A stretch of 64,000 nt of DNA from Marivita sp051251565 (GCF_051251565.1 NZ_JBPOFB010000009.1:1-64000), one strand, 5' to 3'; positions 53,141-62,693 are shown, counted from the first letter of the stretch. A program made the numbers and translations. Notes: generated from the letters alone by a model not told the origin.

Positions 53141-53357
53141 CTGCCCCACTGCCTTGTCGTTCCTAGACAATTATAGGCCCAGCCGTCGGGCGGGGAAAGC
53201 CGCTAATCGGGGGGAGGTCGAACACAGCACCATCCGCAGCGTGATAGGCAACATGGTGCCCGGTGCACCGAAAGGTGATCCAGACGTGATTGGCGCTGTG
53301 TCGGGAATGGGCCGAAGGTGACACCACATTGATCATTCCGCTGCGAAAGGATCCGCC

Positions 53358-54746
53358 ATGACACGCCCCCGACCGTTCTGCCCTGACAGATTTCTGATGT
53401 CCTACGCGCTGGCGCTTGGCGTGCTTTTGACCAGCCCAAGCGCAGAGGCACAAACCACCGCGCCCCTGCCGGATCACGTGATTGAGGCCTTTGGCCAACC
53501 TCCGGCACTCCCCAAAGGTGACTTCACCGACGCGGTGCAAGCTGCGGTGCAGGTGGCCTTTGTCGACAGTATTGCCACCTCAAGCTGGGGGCCTGATCAG
53601 GTCGTCGCCTTGGACGAGATCAGCGCATCCCAAGACCCGCGCATCGCTTGGATCATCAGCGACATGATGCGCTTTGTTCAGGGCGGCGCGTTAACAGCGG
53701 AACTGGCGCAAACCGCCGCCCAATTGCTGGCTATCGAGACACCGCACCGCAACCAGTGGGGCGTGATCACCGATCACCTGATGGCGTGGGACATCCCTGC
53801 ACCACCGGGCTATCTGCCGATCAAACGCGCAATCTTTACCAAGGCTGTGCCGGGGTGGGACCGCATCTTTGTCGAGGGCGACATCGACTGGCGTTTTGTG
53901 TCCTGGGGCGGCGTTCTGATCGACGATCGCGCCTATGACACCACAGATGCGCGCTGCAATTGCATCCCCGCCGCCGACAATCCCGATGTGATCGCCGCCG
54001 AGGATGCAAAATGGCTGCGCGACACTGACATCGTGTTCGGAATCGAGATCAACGGCGAGGCACGGGCCTATCCACGGCGCATCATGGAGGTGCGCGAAAT
54101 GATCAATGACACCTTGGGCGGACGCGATCTTGGCATCCCGTACTGCACCCTGTGCGGGGCCGCGCAGGCCTATTTCACCGATCGCATGCCCGACGGCGTA
54201 GACCGCCCCGTCCTGCGCACCTCTGGGCTGCTGATCCGGTCCAACAAGGTCATGTATGATATCGAAACCTACTCCGTGTTCGACACGTTTCTAGGCCACG
54301 CTGTGACCGGACCGCTGGCCGACAAGGGGATCAAACTGGAACAGGCCACGGTGATCACCACCGATTGGGGCACATGGCAACGGGACTACCCGCACACCAC
54401 CGTTCTGACCGAGGCGCTGGCGCTGGGGCGCAATTTCGACTTCCGCAATGGCCGTGACGCGGATGGGCCAATCTTTCCGGTGGGGGATGTCGACCCGCGC
54501 CTGCCTGTGCATGAAGATATCATTGGCGCAATCACCGCATCGGGCAAACCCATCGCCTTTCAACGCAGCGCGGCGGACCTTGCGCTGCAAAACGGCCAGG
54601 AGATCACATTCGAAAACCTGCGGCTTGAACTGGCCGCAGGCGGCGTCAAAGCGGTGACTGCCGACGGATCAGACGCGGGCAGCCATCAGGCCTTTTGGTT
54701 CGCGTGGTCGCAGTTTTACCCGAACACAGAGCTTTGGTCAGGATGA
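53358..54746 (+). CDS. DUF3179 domain protein, exported
   Basis: A 462-residue protein with an N-terminal hydrophobic signal (YALALGVLLTSPSAEA) and a DUF3179 domain: FGIEINGEARAYPRRIMEVR, the conserved cysteine pair IPYCTLCGAAQAYF, then SGLLIRSNKVMYDIET and AFWFAWSQFYPNTE. The Cys-x-x-Cys suggests redox or metal chemistry, but no activity is known. Start follows AAAGGATCCGCC. Opposite in direction to ptsP and lysC, between which it is inserted. Confidence 0.88.
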   Translation: MTRPRPFCPDRFLMSYALALGVLLTSPSAEAQTTAPLPDHVIEAFGQPPALPKGDFTDAVQAAVQVAFVDSIATSSWGPDQVVALDEISASQDPRIAWIISDMMRFVQGGALTAELAQTAAQLLAIETPHRNQWGVITDHLMAWDIPAPPGYLPIKRAIFTKAVPGWDRIFVEGDIDWRFVSWGGVLIDDRAYDTTDARCNCIPAADNPDVIAAEDAKWLRDTDIVFGIEINGEARAYPRRIMEVREMINDTLGGRDLGIPYCTLCGAAQAYFTDRMPDGVDRPVLRTSGLLIRSNKVMYDIETYSVFDTFLGHAVTGPLADKGIKLEQATVITTDWGTWQRDYPHTTVLTEALALGRNFDFRNGRDADGPIFPVGDVDPRLPVHEDIIGAITASGKPIAFQRSAADLALQNGQEITFENLRLELAAGGVKAVTADGSDAGSHQAFWFAWSQFYPNTELWSG

Positions 54747-54781
54747 TCAGACCAGACCACGCGACACAGCCAACACGCTGA

Positions 54782-56020
54782 TCAGGAGGCCTTTTCCAGC
54801 TCGAACGCGTCGTGCAGCGCCTGAACGGCAAGTTCCATGTACTTGCGATCAATCAGCACCGAGATTTTGATCTCGGACGTGGTGATCACCTTGATGTTGA
54901 TGCCTTCCTTGGCCAGCACCTGGAACATCTTGGCAGCCACGCCCGTGTGACTGCGCATGCCGATCCCAACCACTGACACCTTGGCCACAGCGGTATCGGC
55001 CACGATATCGTGGAAATTGATGTCCCCGCGCGCCTTGGCGTCGATCATCGCCTTTTCCGCGCGCGGCACCTGATTGGTCGGGCACGAGAACGTCATATCC
55101 GTGCGCCCCTCTTCCGAGATGTTCTGCACGATCATATCGACATTCACGCCCGCCTCGGACAGCGGTGTAAAGATTGCCGCCGCGATGCCGGGACGGTCGG
55201 CGACCGACACCAGCGTCATCTTGGCCTCGTCGCGGGAATAGGCCACGCCTGCCACTACATTGCTTTCCATGATGTCCTCCTCGTCGCAGACCAATGTTCC
55301 TGCGTCGTCAGATTGTTCCTCGAAACTGCTCAGCACCCGCAGTTTCACCTTATAGCGCATTGCCAATTCGACAGAGCGGGTTTGCAGAACCTTTGCCCCC
55401 AACGATGCAAGCTCCAGCATTTCCTCGAACGCGATCCGGTCCAGTTTGCGGGCCTTGTCGCAGATGCGCGGGTCGGTGGTATAGACGCCGTCCACATCGG
55501 TATAGATATCACAGCGCTCGGCCCCGAAGGCGGCAGCAAACGCAACCGCCGTGGTGTCCGATCCACCGCGCCCCAGCGTGGTGATCCGGCCCTCGGGGCT
55601 GATCCCCTGGAACCCAGCGACCACGGCAACCCGCATGCCTTCGCCAAACTTGCGCGTGATGTTTTCCGGCGGGATGTCTTCGATCCGGGCCGATGAATGC
55701 GCCGAGGTGGTTTTCACCGGCACTTGCCAGCCCTGCCAGCTGCGGGCCGGCACGTCCATTTCCTGCAAGGTCAGGGCCATTAGGCCCGCAGTGACGTTTT
55801 CACCTGAAGACACCACGGCGTCGTATTCGCGCGCATCGAACAGCGGCGAGGTTTCCTCGACAAAGCCAACAAGCTTGTTCGTCTCACCAGACATGGCAGA
55901 CACAATGACAATCACGTCATAGCCTTTGGACACTTCGACGCCGACACGTTTGGCCGCGCGCTTGATCCGATCAAGCGTGGCAACAGACGTTCCGCCGAAT
56001 TTCATCACGAGAACGGGCAT
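54782..56020 (-). CDS. lysC: Aspartate kinase
   Basis: Aspartokinase phosphorylates L-aspartate, the entry to lysine, threonine, methionine and diaminopimelate synthesis. The 412-residue product has the N-terminal MKFGGTS motif (6-12), VSAMSGETNKLV, the nucleotide site LGRGGSDTTAVAFAAA and DVDGVYTTDPR, and two C-terminal ACT domains for feedback control. Start at 56020 chosen because GGAGG precedes it and MPVLVMKFGG matches family N-termini. Confidence 0.97.
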   Translation of the reverse strand: MPVLVMKFGGTSVATLDRIKRAAKRVGVEVSKGYDVIVIVSAMSGETNKLVGFVEETSPLFDAREYDAVVSSGENVTAGLMALTLQEMDVPARSWQGWQVPVKTTSAHSSARIEDIPPENITRKFGEGMRVAVVAGFQGISPEGRITTLGRGGSDTTAVAFAAAFGAERCDIYTDVDGVYTTDPRICDKARKLDRIAFEEMLELASLGAKVLQTRSVELAMRYKVKLRVLSSFEEQSDDAGTLVCDEEDIMESNVVAGVAYSRDEAKMTLVSVADRPGIAAAIFTPLSEAGVNVDMIVQNISEEGRTDMTFSCPTNQVPRAEKAMIDAKARGDINFHDIVADTAVAKVSVVGIGMRSHTGVAAKMFQVLAKEGINIKVITTSEIKISVLIDRKYMELAVQALHDAFELEKAS

Positions 56021-56106
56021 AGAAAAGGGGCCTCCCGGGTCAGACTCAGCGGGTGCTTTACGTTGGGTGGCGGTGTCGCGCAAGGGCGGAGCGTGTCGCG
56101 GGCACG

Positions 56107-56553
56107 CTATGTGCCCCGATAATCCACAGCCCGAAACCCGCCGCTGTTAAGATGGGTTTCCGCGCCGGGTACGACATCGGTGTTTTGCGCCGACACTGCC
56201 TGCCACCCACCGGCCATGCGGCGCAACACAAAACTCAGGATTGTCTGACGGTCGCCCGCATTGGTTCCGGCCGGGGCCATCTGACCCGTCAACCGGAACC
56301 GGCACTGCACAACGGCATGATCCGGGCCCAGCAGCCGGGTTGTGGTGACACCCGGTGTCAGAACCGTTTCCGCAAAAAATGATTTGAGCGCATAGTCATG
56401 CGCCTTGGCAATCGCCGCCCGATCCCGCCACCAAAGCCCAGTGACGTTCACGAAATCTGCATCTTCGGCAAAAAGCGCACCAATCTGGTGCCCATCCCGG
56501 CTGTGCCACGCTGCGGCAAAGGCAGTTGGAAAATCCTCGGGGGCTGCGACCAT
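56107..56553 (-). CDS. SnoaL-like (SgcJ/DUF4440) protein
   Basis: A 148-residue protein of the SnoaL/NTF2-like fold: FPTAFAAAWHSRDGHQIGALFAEDADFVNVTGLWW is the family opening, with VRAA-type end ILSFVLRRMAGGWQAVSAQNT. Members include polyketide cyclases and isomerases, but most are uncharacterised; the stretch DFVNVTGLWW forms the pocket. It overlaps the upstream SDR gene by one base (TGATG) and forms an operon with it and the DUF1178 gene. Confidence 0.82.
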   Translation of the reverse strand: MVAAPEDFPTAFAAAWHSRDGHQIGALFAEDADFVNVTGLWWRDRAAIAKAHDYALKSFFAETVLTPGVTTTRLLGPDHAVVQCRFRLTGQMAPAGTNAGDRQTILSFVLRRMAGGWQAVSAQNTDVVPGAETHLNSGGFRAVDYRGT

Positions 56554-57203
56554 CAAAACGGCATCGCGTCGCCGTTCCACATCTCGAAACACCCCGTGGT
56601 GTCCATCGACAGCGCGTCAAACCGCTGCAACAGCCCTGTAGAGGACTCGTCCGTGCCGATGGTAGCAGCGCTTGTGCCCATATCGGTGCGAACCCAGCCG
56701 GGGTGATAAATACCCACCGGGATGCCTTCGGATCGAAGATCAACCGCAAGGTTGCGCCCAAGGTTCAGTGCCGCCGATTTGGACGCGCGGTAGATATAGC
56801 TTTGCCCTTTGGCCCGGGTGTTCGACCCCATTTGCGACGAGATGATCGCCAGCTTGGGTGCCGACGCACGCCTGAGATGCGGCAGAAACGCCATCGTCGT
56901 CAGGTAGACACCCGTGACATTGGTGGCAAACGTATCGGCCCAAAGCTGCGGGTCGGTCAGCGCATCCGCCGCCATGCCCCTTTCAAGGTAGACGCCTGCA
57001 TTGCAGACCAAAAGATCAATGGGCGTGTCCGACAACCGCCCGGCAAGTGCCGCACAGCTTTGCGGGTCACGTACATCCAGCGGCAAAAGCGTGTCATGAC
57101 CCGCCCCGCGCACAGTGCCCATGGCCGTGTCACCCCGGCCTTGAGCCGCCGTCAAAAGTGCCGCGCCAATTCCGCGATTGGCCCCGGTGATCAGAATATT
57201 CAT
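56553..57203 (-). CDS. Short-chain dehydrogenase/reductase
   Basis: A 216-residue SDR with cofactor motif TGANRGIG at 6-13, CNAG at 67-70, catalytic Tyr138 and Lys142 in SYIYRASKSA, and the partner serine in ISSQ. The short C-terminus resembles the C-factor-like classical SDRs. NADP is likely from Asn-Arg after the glycine loop. Substrate unknown. One-base overlaps with genes on both sides show an operon. Confidence 0.9.
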   Translation of the reverse strand: MNILITGANRGIGAALLTAAQGRGDTAMGTVRGAGHDTLLPLDVRDPQSCAALAGRLSDTPIDLLVCNAGVYLERGMAADALTDPQLWADTFATNVTGVYLTTMAFLPHLRRASAPKLAIISSQMGSNTRAKGQSYIYRASKSAALNLGRNLAVDLRSEGIPVGIYHPGWVRTDMGTSAATIGTDESSTGLLQRFDALSMDTTGCFEMWNGDAMPF

Positions 57204-57637
57204 CAATTGGACTTTCGCGTCGGGGTAAAGGGCAACGGCGCGATCTTCACGCCATCCTCGACCAGCTTCTTGGCTTCGTCACCCCGCGTCTCGCCCCAGA
57301 TGGGGCGCTGCGGCGCGTCGCCGGTGTGGATCGCACGGGCCTCATTGGCAAAATTGGTGCCAACGTAATCCGAATTCTTCTCAACGTATTTCTTGAACTC
57401 GGCCAAGGCCTGTTCCGCCGGGTTCGCCGGTTCCGACAGCTTGGGCTTGGCTGGCACCGGTGCCGCCTTTTCCGCCGTGCTCACCCTTGGGGCCATCATC
57501 GCCTTGCTGACCTTGGTTGATCCGCACACCGCGCAGCCGACCATGCCCGCCGCATGCAGCTTGTCAAAGGCCGATCCCGATTGGAACCAGCTGTCAAAGT
57601 GATGGTCATTGGCGCATTTCAGGGTGAACTGGATCAT
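57203..57637 (-). CDS. DUF1178 family protein
   Basis: A 144-residue protein with the family start MIQFTLKCANDHHFDSWFQS, a zinc-ribbon-like CAVCGSTKVSKAMM, an Ala/Pro/Lys-rich linker and a C-terminal block EARAIHTGDAPQRPIWGE. Function unknown; the cysteine pattern suggests metal binding. First gene of the DUF1178-SDR-SnoaL operon, with start overlap into the SDR gene. Confidence 0.92.
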   Translation of the reverse strand: MIQFTLKCANDHHFDSWFQSGSAFDKLHAAGMVGCAVCGSTKVSKAMMAPRVSTAEKAAPVPAKPKLSEPANPAEQALAEFKKYVEKNSDYVGTNFANEARAIHTGDAPQRPIWGETRGDEAKKLVEDGVKIAPLPFTPTRKSN

Positions 57638-57712
57638 TGCGGTGCCTGTGAAAGGTCGTCTGTCGGATATCCTAGGGATAATTCGTTAGAAATAAACGTC
57701 CTTGTCCGGACA

Positions 57713-58927
57713 TCAAGCATCAAGCACCGCCAGGATCGCTTGCATCAACCCGTCGATATCGGTGTCTTGATGCAGCGCGCGTTGCCCCGCCTGCCCCAGT
57801 TGCACCTGCACATCCGGCGCGGACAAGGCATTCAACGCCTCGGCCAGGCCGCTCGCATCCGCTACCAAACGCGCCGCGCCCTGCTCCGCCAATCGGGCAT
57901 ATGCCGCGCGGAAATTGGCTATGTCTGCCCCGTGCAAAATGGCCGATCCAAAAGCCGCAGGCTCATAGGGTGTGTGCCCGCCGCGATCCGTCCATGACCC
58001 GGCCACAAAGGTCACACCCGCCAGCGCGTACCACAGATGCATCTCGCCCAGCGTGTCGGCCAGATAGACCTGCGCGCCTGCCGGATCGTCGCCGGAGCTG
58101 CGCCGCGCACAGGTGAACCCTGCCGCCGCGATCAGCTCTGCCACCGCGTCCGCCCGTTTGGGGTGCCGGGGTGCGAGGATCAGCTTTAGTCCCGGCCGCG
58201 TGGCCAACGCGGCCCTATGTGCGGCCAAAACTGCAGCCTCGTCCCCATCATGGGTGGATGCCGCAAGCCATGTGTCGTGACGGGGAAACGCTCTGCTAAG
58301 GCCCACATCCGGGGCGCCCTCAGGCGGCGAATACAGCGCCTTGAGGTCAACCACCGGCCCACGCGCCTCTGGAGCCAAACCCAGCGCCGCAAACCGCGTG
58401 GCCGATCCTGCATCCTGCGCTGACAGGAACCGCACCTGCGCCAACACGCGGCGTACCAAGACCGCAAACCGCGCCCAGCCCTTGGCCGATCGTTCGGTGA
58501 GCCGACCACCCAGCACCAGAACCGGGCCAGGCGTGTTCAGAATGCGAACCGGCCAAAGATCAGCTTCCAGCGTGATATGCGCTGTGATCTGCCATCTGCG
58601 CATCACCCGCCGCGTCGGCCCCGGCAGGTCCACCGGTGCAAGCATGACCTGCGTTTGCGCCAGTCCCCAGCTTTGGCCCAGCGCCACCGCACTGTCGGTG
58701 TTCACCGTGATCAACATATGCCGCCCGTCTGCAATCAGCCGATCAATCACAGGCCGCGCCGAGGCAAGTTCGCCATTCGACGCCGCATGCAGCCAAATCC
58801 GTGCACCCCCAACCCGAGGAGCAATAATCCCCAACCGCGCCCTCACCGCCGCAACATCGCGCGCCACAGCACGCGACACGATCTCGCGCGCGGCAAGAAG
58901 CGTCATCAGGAAGCGGTATAAAAGCAC
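57713..58927 (-). CDS. waaA: Kdo transferase WaaA
   Basis: WaaA attaches 3-deoxy-D-manno-octulosonate to lipid IVA at the inner membrane. The 404-residue protein has an N-terminal membrane-associated stretch, the motif IWLHAASNGELASARPVI (the ASxGE base region), TLEADLWPVRI, and the donor-site HTPYEPAAFGSAILHG in the second lobe. It starts with GTG. It is 29 bases from the next glycosyltransferase, suggesting an LPS-core operon. Confidence 0.93.
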   Translation of the reverse strand: MLLYRFLMTLLAAREIVSRAVARDVAAVRARLGIIAPRVGGARIWLHAASNGELASARPVIDRLIADGRHMLITVNTDSAVALGQSWGLAQTQVMLAPVDLPGPTRRVMRRWQITAHITLEADLWPVRILNTPGPVLVLGGRLTERSAKGWARFAVLVRRVLAQVRFLSAQDAGSATRFAALGLAPEARGPVVDLKALYSPPEGAPDVGLSRAFPRHDTWLAASTHDGDEAAVLAAHRAALATRPGLKLILAPRHPKRADAVAELIAAAGFTCARRSSGDDPAGAQVYLADTLGEMHLWYALAGVTFVAGSWTDRGGHTPYEPAAFGSAILHGADIANFRAAYARLAEQGAARLVADASGLAEALNALSAPDVQVQLGQAGQRALHQDTDIDGLMQAILAVLDA

Positions 58928-58956
58928 AGGCTGTCCCGTCGGATCGCCGCGTCAGA

Positions 58957-60135
58957 TCAGGACGACGCGCGCGTTTTGGAAATGTAGTAGCTGCCCGGCG
59001 GAATGGTCAGCGTTCCCTGAATATGCCGCTCAAGAATCTTGAGCAGGATGTGGTTGTCAAACCGTTCCTCTGCAGCTTTGCGGGCGCGGATCGACATTGC
59101 CATCGGATCGGGCACCGCAATCGCCGCGGCAATCGCCGCGCCAAATCCGGCCTCGTCATGTTCATCGACCAAAAACCCGGTGACGCCTTCGTCAATCGCT
59201 TCGGGGATACCCGCATGCCGCGTGGACACGGTGATACAGCCGCAGGCCATTGCCTCCTGAATGGCGGTGGGCAGACCTTCGGTGTTGCCATCCCGCGCCG
59301 TGACCGAATGCTGCAAAAAGAACTGCGTGCTCATCAACCGGTCGCGCACCGTATGATGCGGCTGTGCGCCATGAAACCGCAGCTTCTTGGAAATCCCAAG
59401 ATCTTCGGCAAGGGCGCGTGTCGCCTCCATCAACGGGCCATCACCGATGAAATCCAGCCGCGCATCGGCAAGATCCCGCGTCGCCTCGGCAAAGGCGCGC
59501 AACGTGGTCATCGGGGCTTTTTTCTCAACAAAGCGCCCCACAGCCAGAAAGCTAAGCGGCACCTTGGCCTGCGGCGCAAACCGCCGGATATCCACACCGG
59601 ACGGAATAACGGTGCTGTTGGGATGCGAAATTCCGTGTTTGTCGAGGTTTTCCAAAAGAAAGCGCGACACCGAAAACACCCCCGCCAGACGCGGCATCAT
59701 CTTGCGATAGGCCGACCGCATCCGTTCCGTTCGGATCGCCTTGGACGCATCAGTGCCCCTGAAATAGGTAAAGATCGGAATGTCCAAAGCGTTGGCCAAC
59801 GGTGCCAGCGCCAGCGCTTGCGTGCCAAACTCCGCAAGGATCACATCAACCCGCTCGTCGCGCAGAAACTTGATCAGCGCTTCCTTCGCCTCTCCGAACG
59901 GCAGGCGCGATGTGCCGTGCCGCATACGGTTGCGCAAAAGCCACCAGGGAGCCACCATGACATCGCGCCCCGAAAGGCCATCGCGCCGCACAAAATACGG
60001 CTTGCCATAGGGGTTGTCCCCCCGAAACCGGCCACAAACCACAACTGTATTGCCACCGAACAGGTGTTCGATGTGGCGGTTGATGAAGGTCTCACCGCCA
60101 AGATGATATTCGCCAGTTGCAATGGCTACGCGCAT
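58957..60135 (-). CDS. Family 4 glycosyltransferase (LPS core type)
   Basis: A 392-residue GT-B enzyme: N-terminal IATGEYHLGGETFINRHI, a middle ECF-like SFLAVGRFVEKKAPMTTLRAF, then IGDGPLMEATRALAEDL and the donor motif EGLPTAIQEAMACGC with later GIPEAIDEGVTGFLV (the GT4 Ex7E pattern). No membrane helix. Its neighbour is the Kdo transferase, so it probably extends the lipopolysaccharide core; sugar unknown. Confidence 0.88.
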   Translation of the reverse strand: MRVAIATGEYHLGGETFINRHIEHLFGGNTVVVCGRFRGDNPYGKPYFVRRDGLSGRDVMVAPWWLLRNRMRHGTSRLPFGEAKEALIKFLRDERVDVILAEFGTQALALAPLANALDIPIFTYFRGTDASKAIRTERMRSAYRKMMPRLAGVFSVSRFLLENLDKHGISHPNSTVIPSGVDIRRFAPQAKVPLSFLAVGRFVEKKAPMTTLRAFAEATRDLADARLDFIGDGPLMEATRALAEDLGISKKLRFHGAQPHHTVRDRLMSTQFFLQHSVTARDGNTEGLPTAIQEAMACGCITVSTRHAGIPEAIDEGVTGFLVDEHDEAGFGAAIAAAIAVPDPMAMSIRARKAAEERFDNHILLKILERHIQGTLTIPPGSYYISKTRASS

Positions 60136-60251
60136 GAAAACGGGGCCCGATAGTAAACCGACTTCCTAGGTAACAGCGCAATATGGCACCAGCAAGGCTG
60201 AACGGTCCCAACCCTGCCGCTTGGGCCATAGGCGGACGCACCAAAGCGCAC

Positions 60252-61565
60252 TCAGCCGAAAGAAAGCGCCGATTTCTGCACCGCAAAAACCGTGCCCATG
60301 ATCGGTTTCGACATCTCGTTGCGCAACCGCGCCTGTTTCAGCAGCTTTGGCTTGGGAAAACCCACTTGGGCCAAAGTGGACAAAAGATACCCCTGCGCAT
60401 GCTTGTAGCGGCCCGACTTGTGAAGCCGGAACCCCGACTGCACGGCCGGATCCTCCTCATCCTCGACCGTCACCAGCAACCAGCCTCCGGGCGACAACAC
60501 GCTGTGAAAATTTGAAAATACGGTCTTCAACGCCCCGAAATACACCAGCACATCGGCACAGACGATCATGTCGAACCGACCTTCGGGATAGGTGCCGATC
60601 TCGGACAAATCCGTGCGTGCCAAAAAGTCATAGCCGCCTTTGGCCCGCGATTTCTCAAGCATCTTGACCGAGATATCAACGCCGATGATCTCTTTTGCGT
60701 ACATGCGAAGAAACCCGGCACACAGCCCCGTTCCACACCCCGCATCAAGAACGCGGCGCTTTTTCGATTTGGGCAGGTCCATCTCTTGCAAGGCCGCAAA
60801 AATCAGGTCCGGCCCACGATTGCCCAGCAGTTCTAGTTTGTCATCATAAGATTCTGCAAAATTGTCAAAGATCTCGACCGCCATGCCGTGCTGATCCAAG
60901 TCCGACACCGGCATCCCGTTTGCCGCCAAAAGGTAATTCAACTTGGCGCGCTGCGTCTTGGTCTTGCAACGTGTGCGCGCCATGTCCAGAAACCGCACAA
61001 CCGCCGGTTTCGCGTCAAAATGCGAAAAGATCGTGGCAAGGTACAACAGGATTTCGAACCGGTCGCCATTGCGTTCGCAAAACGCCTCTGCCACTGCCTG
61101 AGCCTCAGGCAGATTGTCCCGATGGGTCAGGATCGCAAGCAGCCGGTTCAGCGTCTTTTCGTCATTCGGCGCAACCTCGTGGGCGCGGCGGCATAGGGTT
61201 TCCACCTCGTCCAGCGCCTCAAGGTCGGCCAGAATATGCGCCGTATCAAGCATCGCCGTCACCGAGCCCTCGCCTGCCTCCGTGATCTGCCCAAGGCCGT
61301 CCGCAACATTGGCCCACAGCGCATCCGCCGTTTGCGCCTGATCCAGTTTGCGCATCAACACCGACAGCACACAGGCATCCGGCAGTCCCATGCGCCCCTG
61401 TTCGACAATTTGCAAAGACAACGCCAAAGCGTCTGACCGTTTGTCCGCCTCAAACAGCGCCAGCGCGCGAGACACATCTGGAGCAAGCAGAGCCATTGGT
61501 CGGCTGGGCGCGGATGCGGGTGACGTTTGCGACGATGTGCCAGTCAAATGCGGGGCTTTGGACAT
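60252..61565 (-). CDS. TPR-like/methyltransferase fusion protein
   Basis: A 437-residue protein. The first 220 residues are helical repeats (ALALFEADKRSDALALSLQ, LCRRAHEVAPNDEKTLNRL) of TPR character. The C-terminal half is a class I SAM methyltransferase with motif I LDAGCGTG at 273-280, then IGVDIS, the post-I region DMIVCADVLVYFG and LSPGGWLLVTVED. The same layout occurs in predicted TPR-repeat methyltransferases of unknown target. Start at 61565 with GGAG upstream. Confidence 0.86.
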   Translation of the reverse strand: MSKAPHLTGTSSQTSPASAPSRPMALLAPDVSRALALFEADKRSDALALSLQIVEQGRMGLPDACVLSVLMRKLDQAQTADALWANVADGLGQITEAGEGSVTAMLDTAHILADLEALDEVETLCRRAHEVAPNDEKTLNRLLAILTHRDNLPEAQAVAEAFCERNGDRFEILLYLATIFSHFDAKPAVVRFLDMARTRCKTKTQRAKLNYLLAANGMPVSDLDQHGMAVEIFDNFAESYDDKLELLGNRGPDLIFAALQEMDLPKSKKRRVLDAGCGTGLCAGFLRMYAKEIIGVDISVKMLEKSRAKGGYDFLARTDLSEIGTYPEGRFDMIVCADVLVYFGALKTVFSNFHSVLSPGGWLLVTVEDEEDPAVQSGFRLHKSGRYKHAQGYLLSTLAQVGFPKPKLLKQARLRNEMSKPIMGTVFAVQKSALSFG

Positions 61566-61912
61566 AATGAGTGTCTCCAGGATCAAGAATACCCCGATCA
61601 TGGCCCCTGCCCTGTTGCAAATCCAGATGTGATTGCCAAAGCGGTCAGACCGCGCAACTCAGTCCGTGCAACAAGATGCGCCCCACACCCCAACAGCACG
61701 CCCCAGCCATTCTGGCTGACAAAGATCGGGTTCTCCGACCTGCGTGCTGTTGATGCGTGAGCGGGCGGACGGGTACGCAATGGTCCGGTGCCGGATCATG
61801 AAGTGGCCCAAGACGCCCCGTCCGCTCATGCCCCGGGATCAGCCGGGAACATCCCTAGAATCCACCATTAACGTTAAAATAAAGTGAACCGAACGGACGA
61901 TTTACAAGAAAT
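61566..61912. other. 347-base gene-free region upstream of the methyltransferase
   Basis: No convincing gene is present. The region holds strong secondary structure: an 11-base perfect inverted repeat at 61691-61752 that encloses two hairpins, and a second nested stem at 61758-61828. Nearer ecsC there is an A/T-rich patch with palindrome TTAACGTTAA (61868-61877), possibly part of a promoter. On the minus strand this would be the leader of the methyltransferase gene. Confidence 0.6.
61691..61828. ncRNA. Candidate structured RNA or long leader element
   Basis: CAACAGCACGC (61691-61701) pairs perfectly with GCGTGCTGTTG (61742-61752). Inside lie CAGCCA-TTC-TGGCTG and TCGG-GTTCT-CCGA, which together give a three-way junction. 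Directly next, TGAGC/GCTCA and GGACGGG/CCCGTCC (61758-61828) enclose GGTCCGG-TG-CCGGATC. Such nesting is hard to explain by a simple terminator, and neither strand has a T run after it. Strand is undetermined; if minus, it is the 5' leader of the methyltransferase. No known RNA family recognised. Confidence 0.4.
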
Positions 61913-62662
61913 TCAGACCGATTTCACTGCGCGGCGCAATTCTTCGACCAGCAAAGTCTCAGACATACCGCTGTCCACCGCCAACCGCCGCAGCCCGAAA
62001 TGCACATGCGCCATTTCCTGATAGTAACTGGTATAGGCATAATTCGTCGCTGCGCCGGCAGCAGCACCCAGAATCGGCACCGTCTGCGCAGCCAGCTTTT
62101 GCCCAAGCACCGTGGCCAATCGCGGCGCGACGGATTTCAGGATACCATGCACCGCCGCACCGTTCAGCGTCACGCGCGTGCTCAGGAATGCCATGTTCGC
62201 CCCGTCATCATCCGCCAGCGGCCCGGCGCTGGCAAAGACCGTCAGGCAATCTGTCAAAACATCCGGGTCGTTGGGATCAAACCCGTATTCCGCCGCGATA
62301 CCCTGAATGGCCCGCAACAGCACCGTTGTCGTGACAGGCAGTTCAGCCAGGGCTGTGGGCAACCCGCCCGCCCCGCCAACCGCCCCCATTGCGGTGGTCA
62401 GCGCCGTGTTGAGCCACCCTTTCTGGTCCGGCACCACCCCGCGCGATTGTTTCGCAGCGGTCAGCGCCACCCGAAGCGCGCGTTCGGTGGCACCTTCAAG
62501 GCCCATCTTCACAGCGTCGGGCAACCGCTCTAGCAGGTTCTCGGCCCGCCCACCGATCATGTTGAGCACTTGCAGCCCAACACCCCCGGCAGCCTTGTGA
62601 CGACGGGCGAGTGTGGTGATCGCAGCTTGGGTGTCCAGCGGGACAAGATCGGTTCCGGTCAT
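61913..62662 (-). CDS. EcsC family protein
   Basis: A 249-residue protein of the EcsC family: ITTLARRHKAAGGVGLQVLNMIGG, LPVTTTVLLRAIQGIAAEYGFD and the C-terminal LGAAAGAATNYAYTSYYQEMAHVHFG. It is rich in alanine and small hydrophobic residues and may associate with the membrane. EcsC was first named in the Bacillus Ecs transporter operon, but no transporter is adjacent here. Function is unknown. Confidence 0.88.
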   Translation of the reverse strand: MTGTDLVPLDTQAAITTLARRHKAAGGVGLQVLNMIGGRAENLLERLPDAVKMGLEGATERALRVALTAAKQSRGVVPDQKGWLNTALTTAMGAVGGAGGLPTALAELPVTTTVLLRAIQGIAAEYGFDPNDPDVLTDCLTVFASAGPLADDDGANMAFLSTRVTLNGAAVHGILKSVAPRLATVLGQKLAAQTVPILGAAAGAATNYAYTSYYQEMAHVHFGLRRLAVDSGMSETLLVEELRRAVKSV

Positions 62663-62693
62663 GCCCTACAATTGGGGATGTTTGCCCCTGGGT

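Noticed and set aside
51926..53176. Plus-strand open frame of 416 codons opposite ptsP
   Set aside because: Antisense to PtsP with its GAF domain and active-site motifs; no motif or ribosome binding site of its own.
61868..61877. TTAACGTTAA as a CtrA site
   Set aside because: The two TTAA boxes are separated by two bases, not seven, so it does not fit the CtrA pattern.
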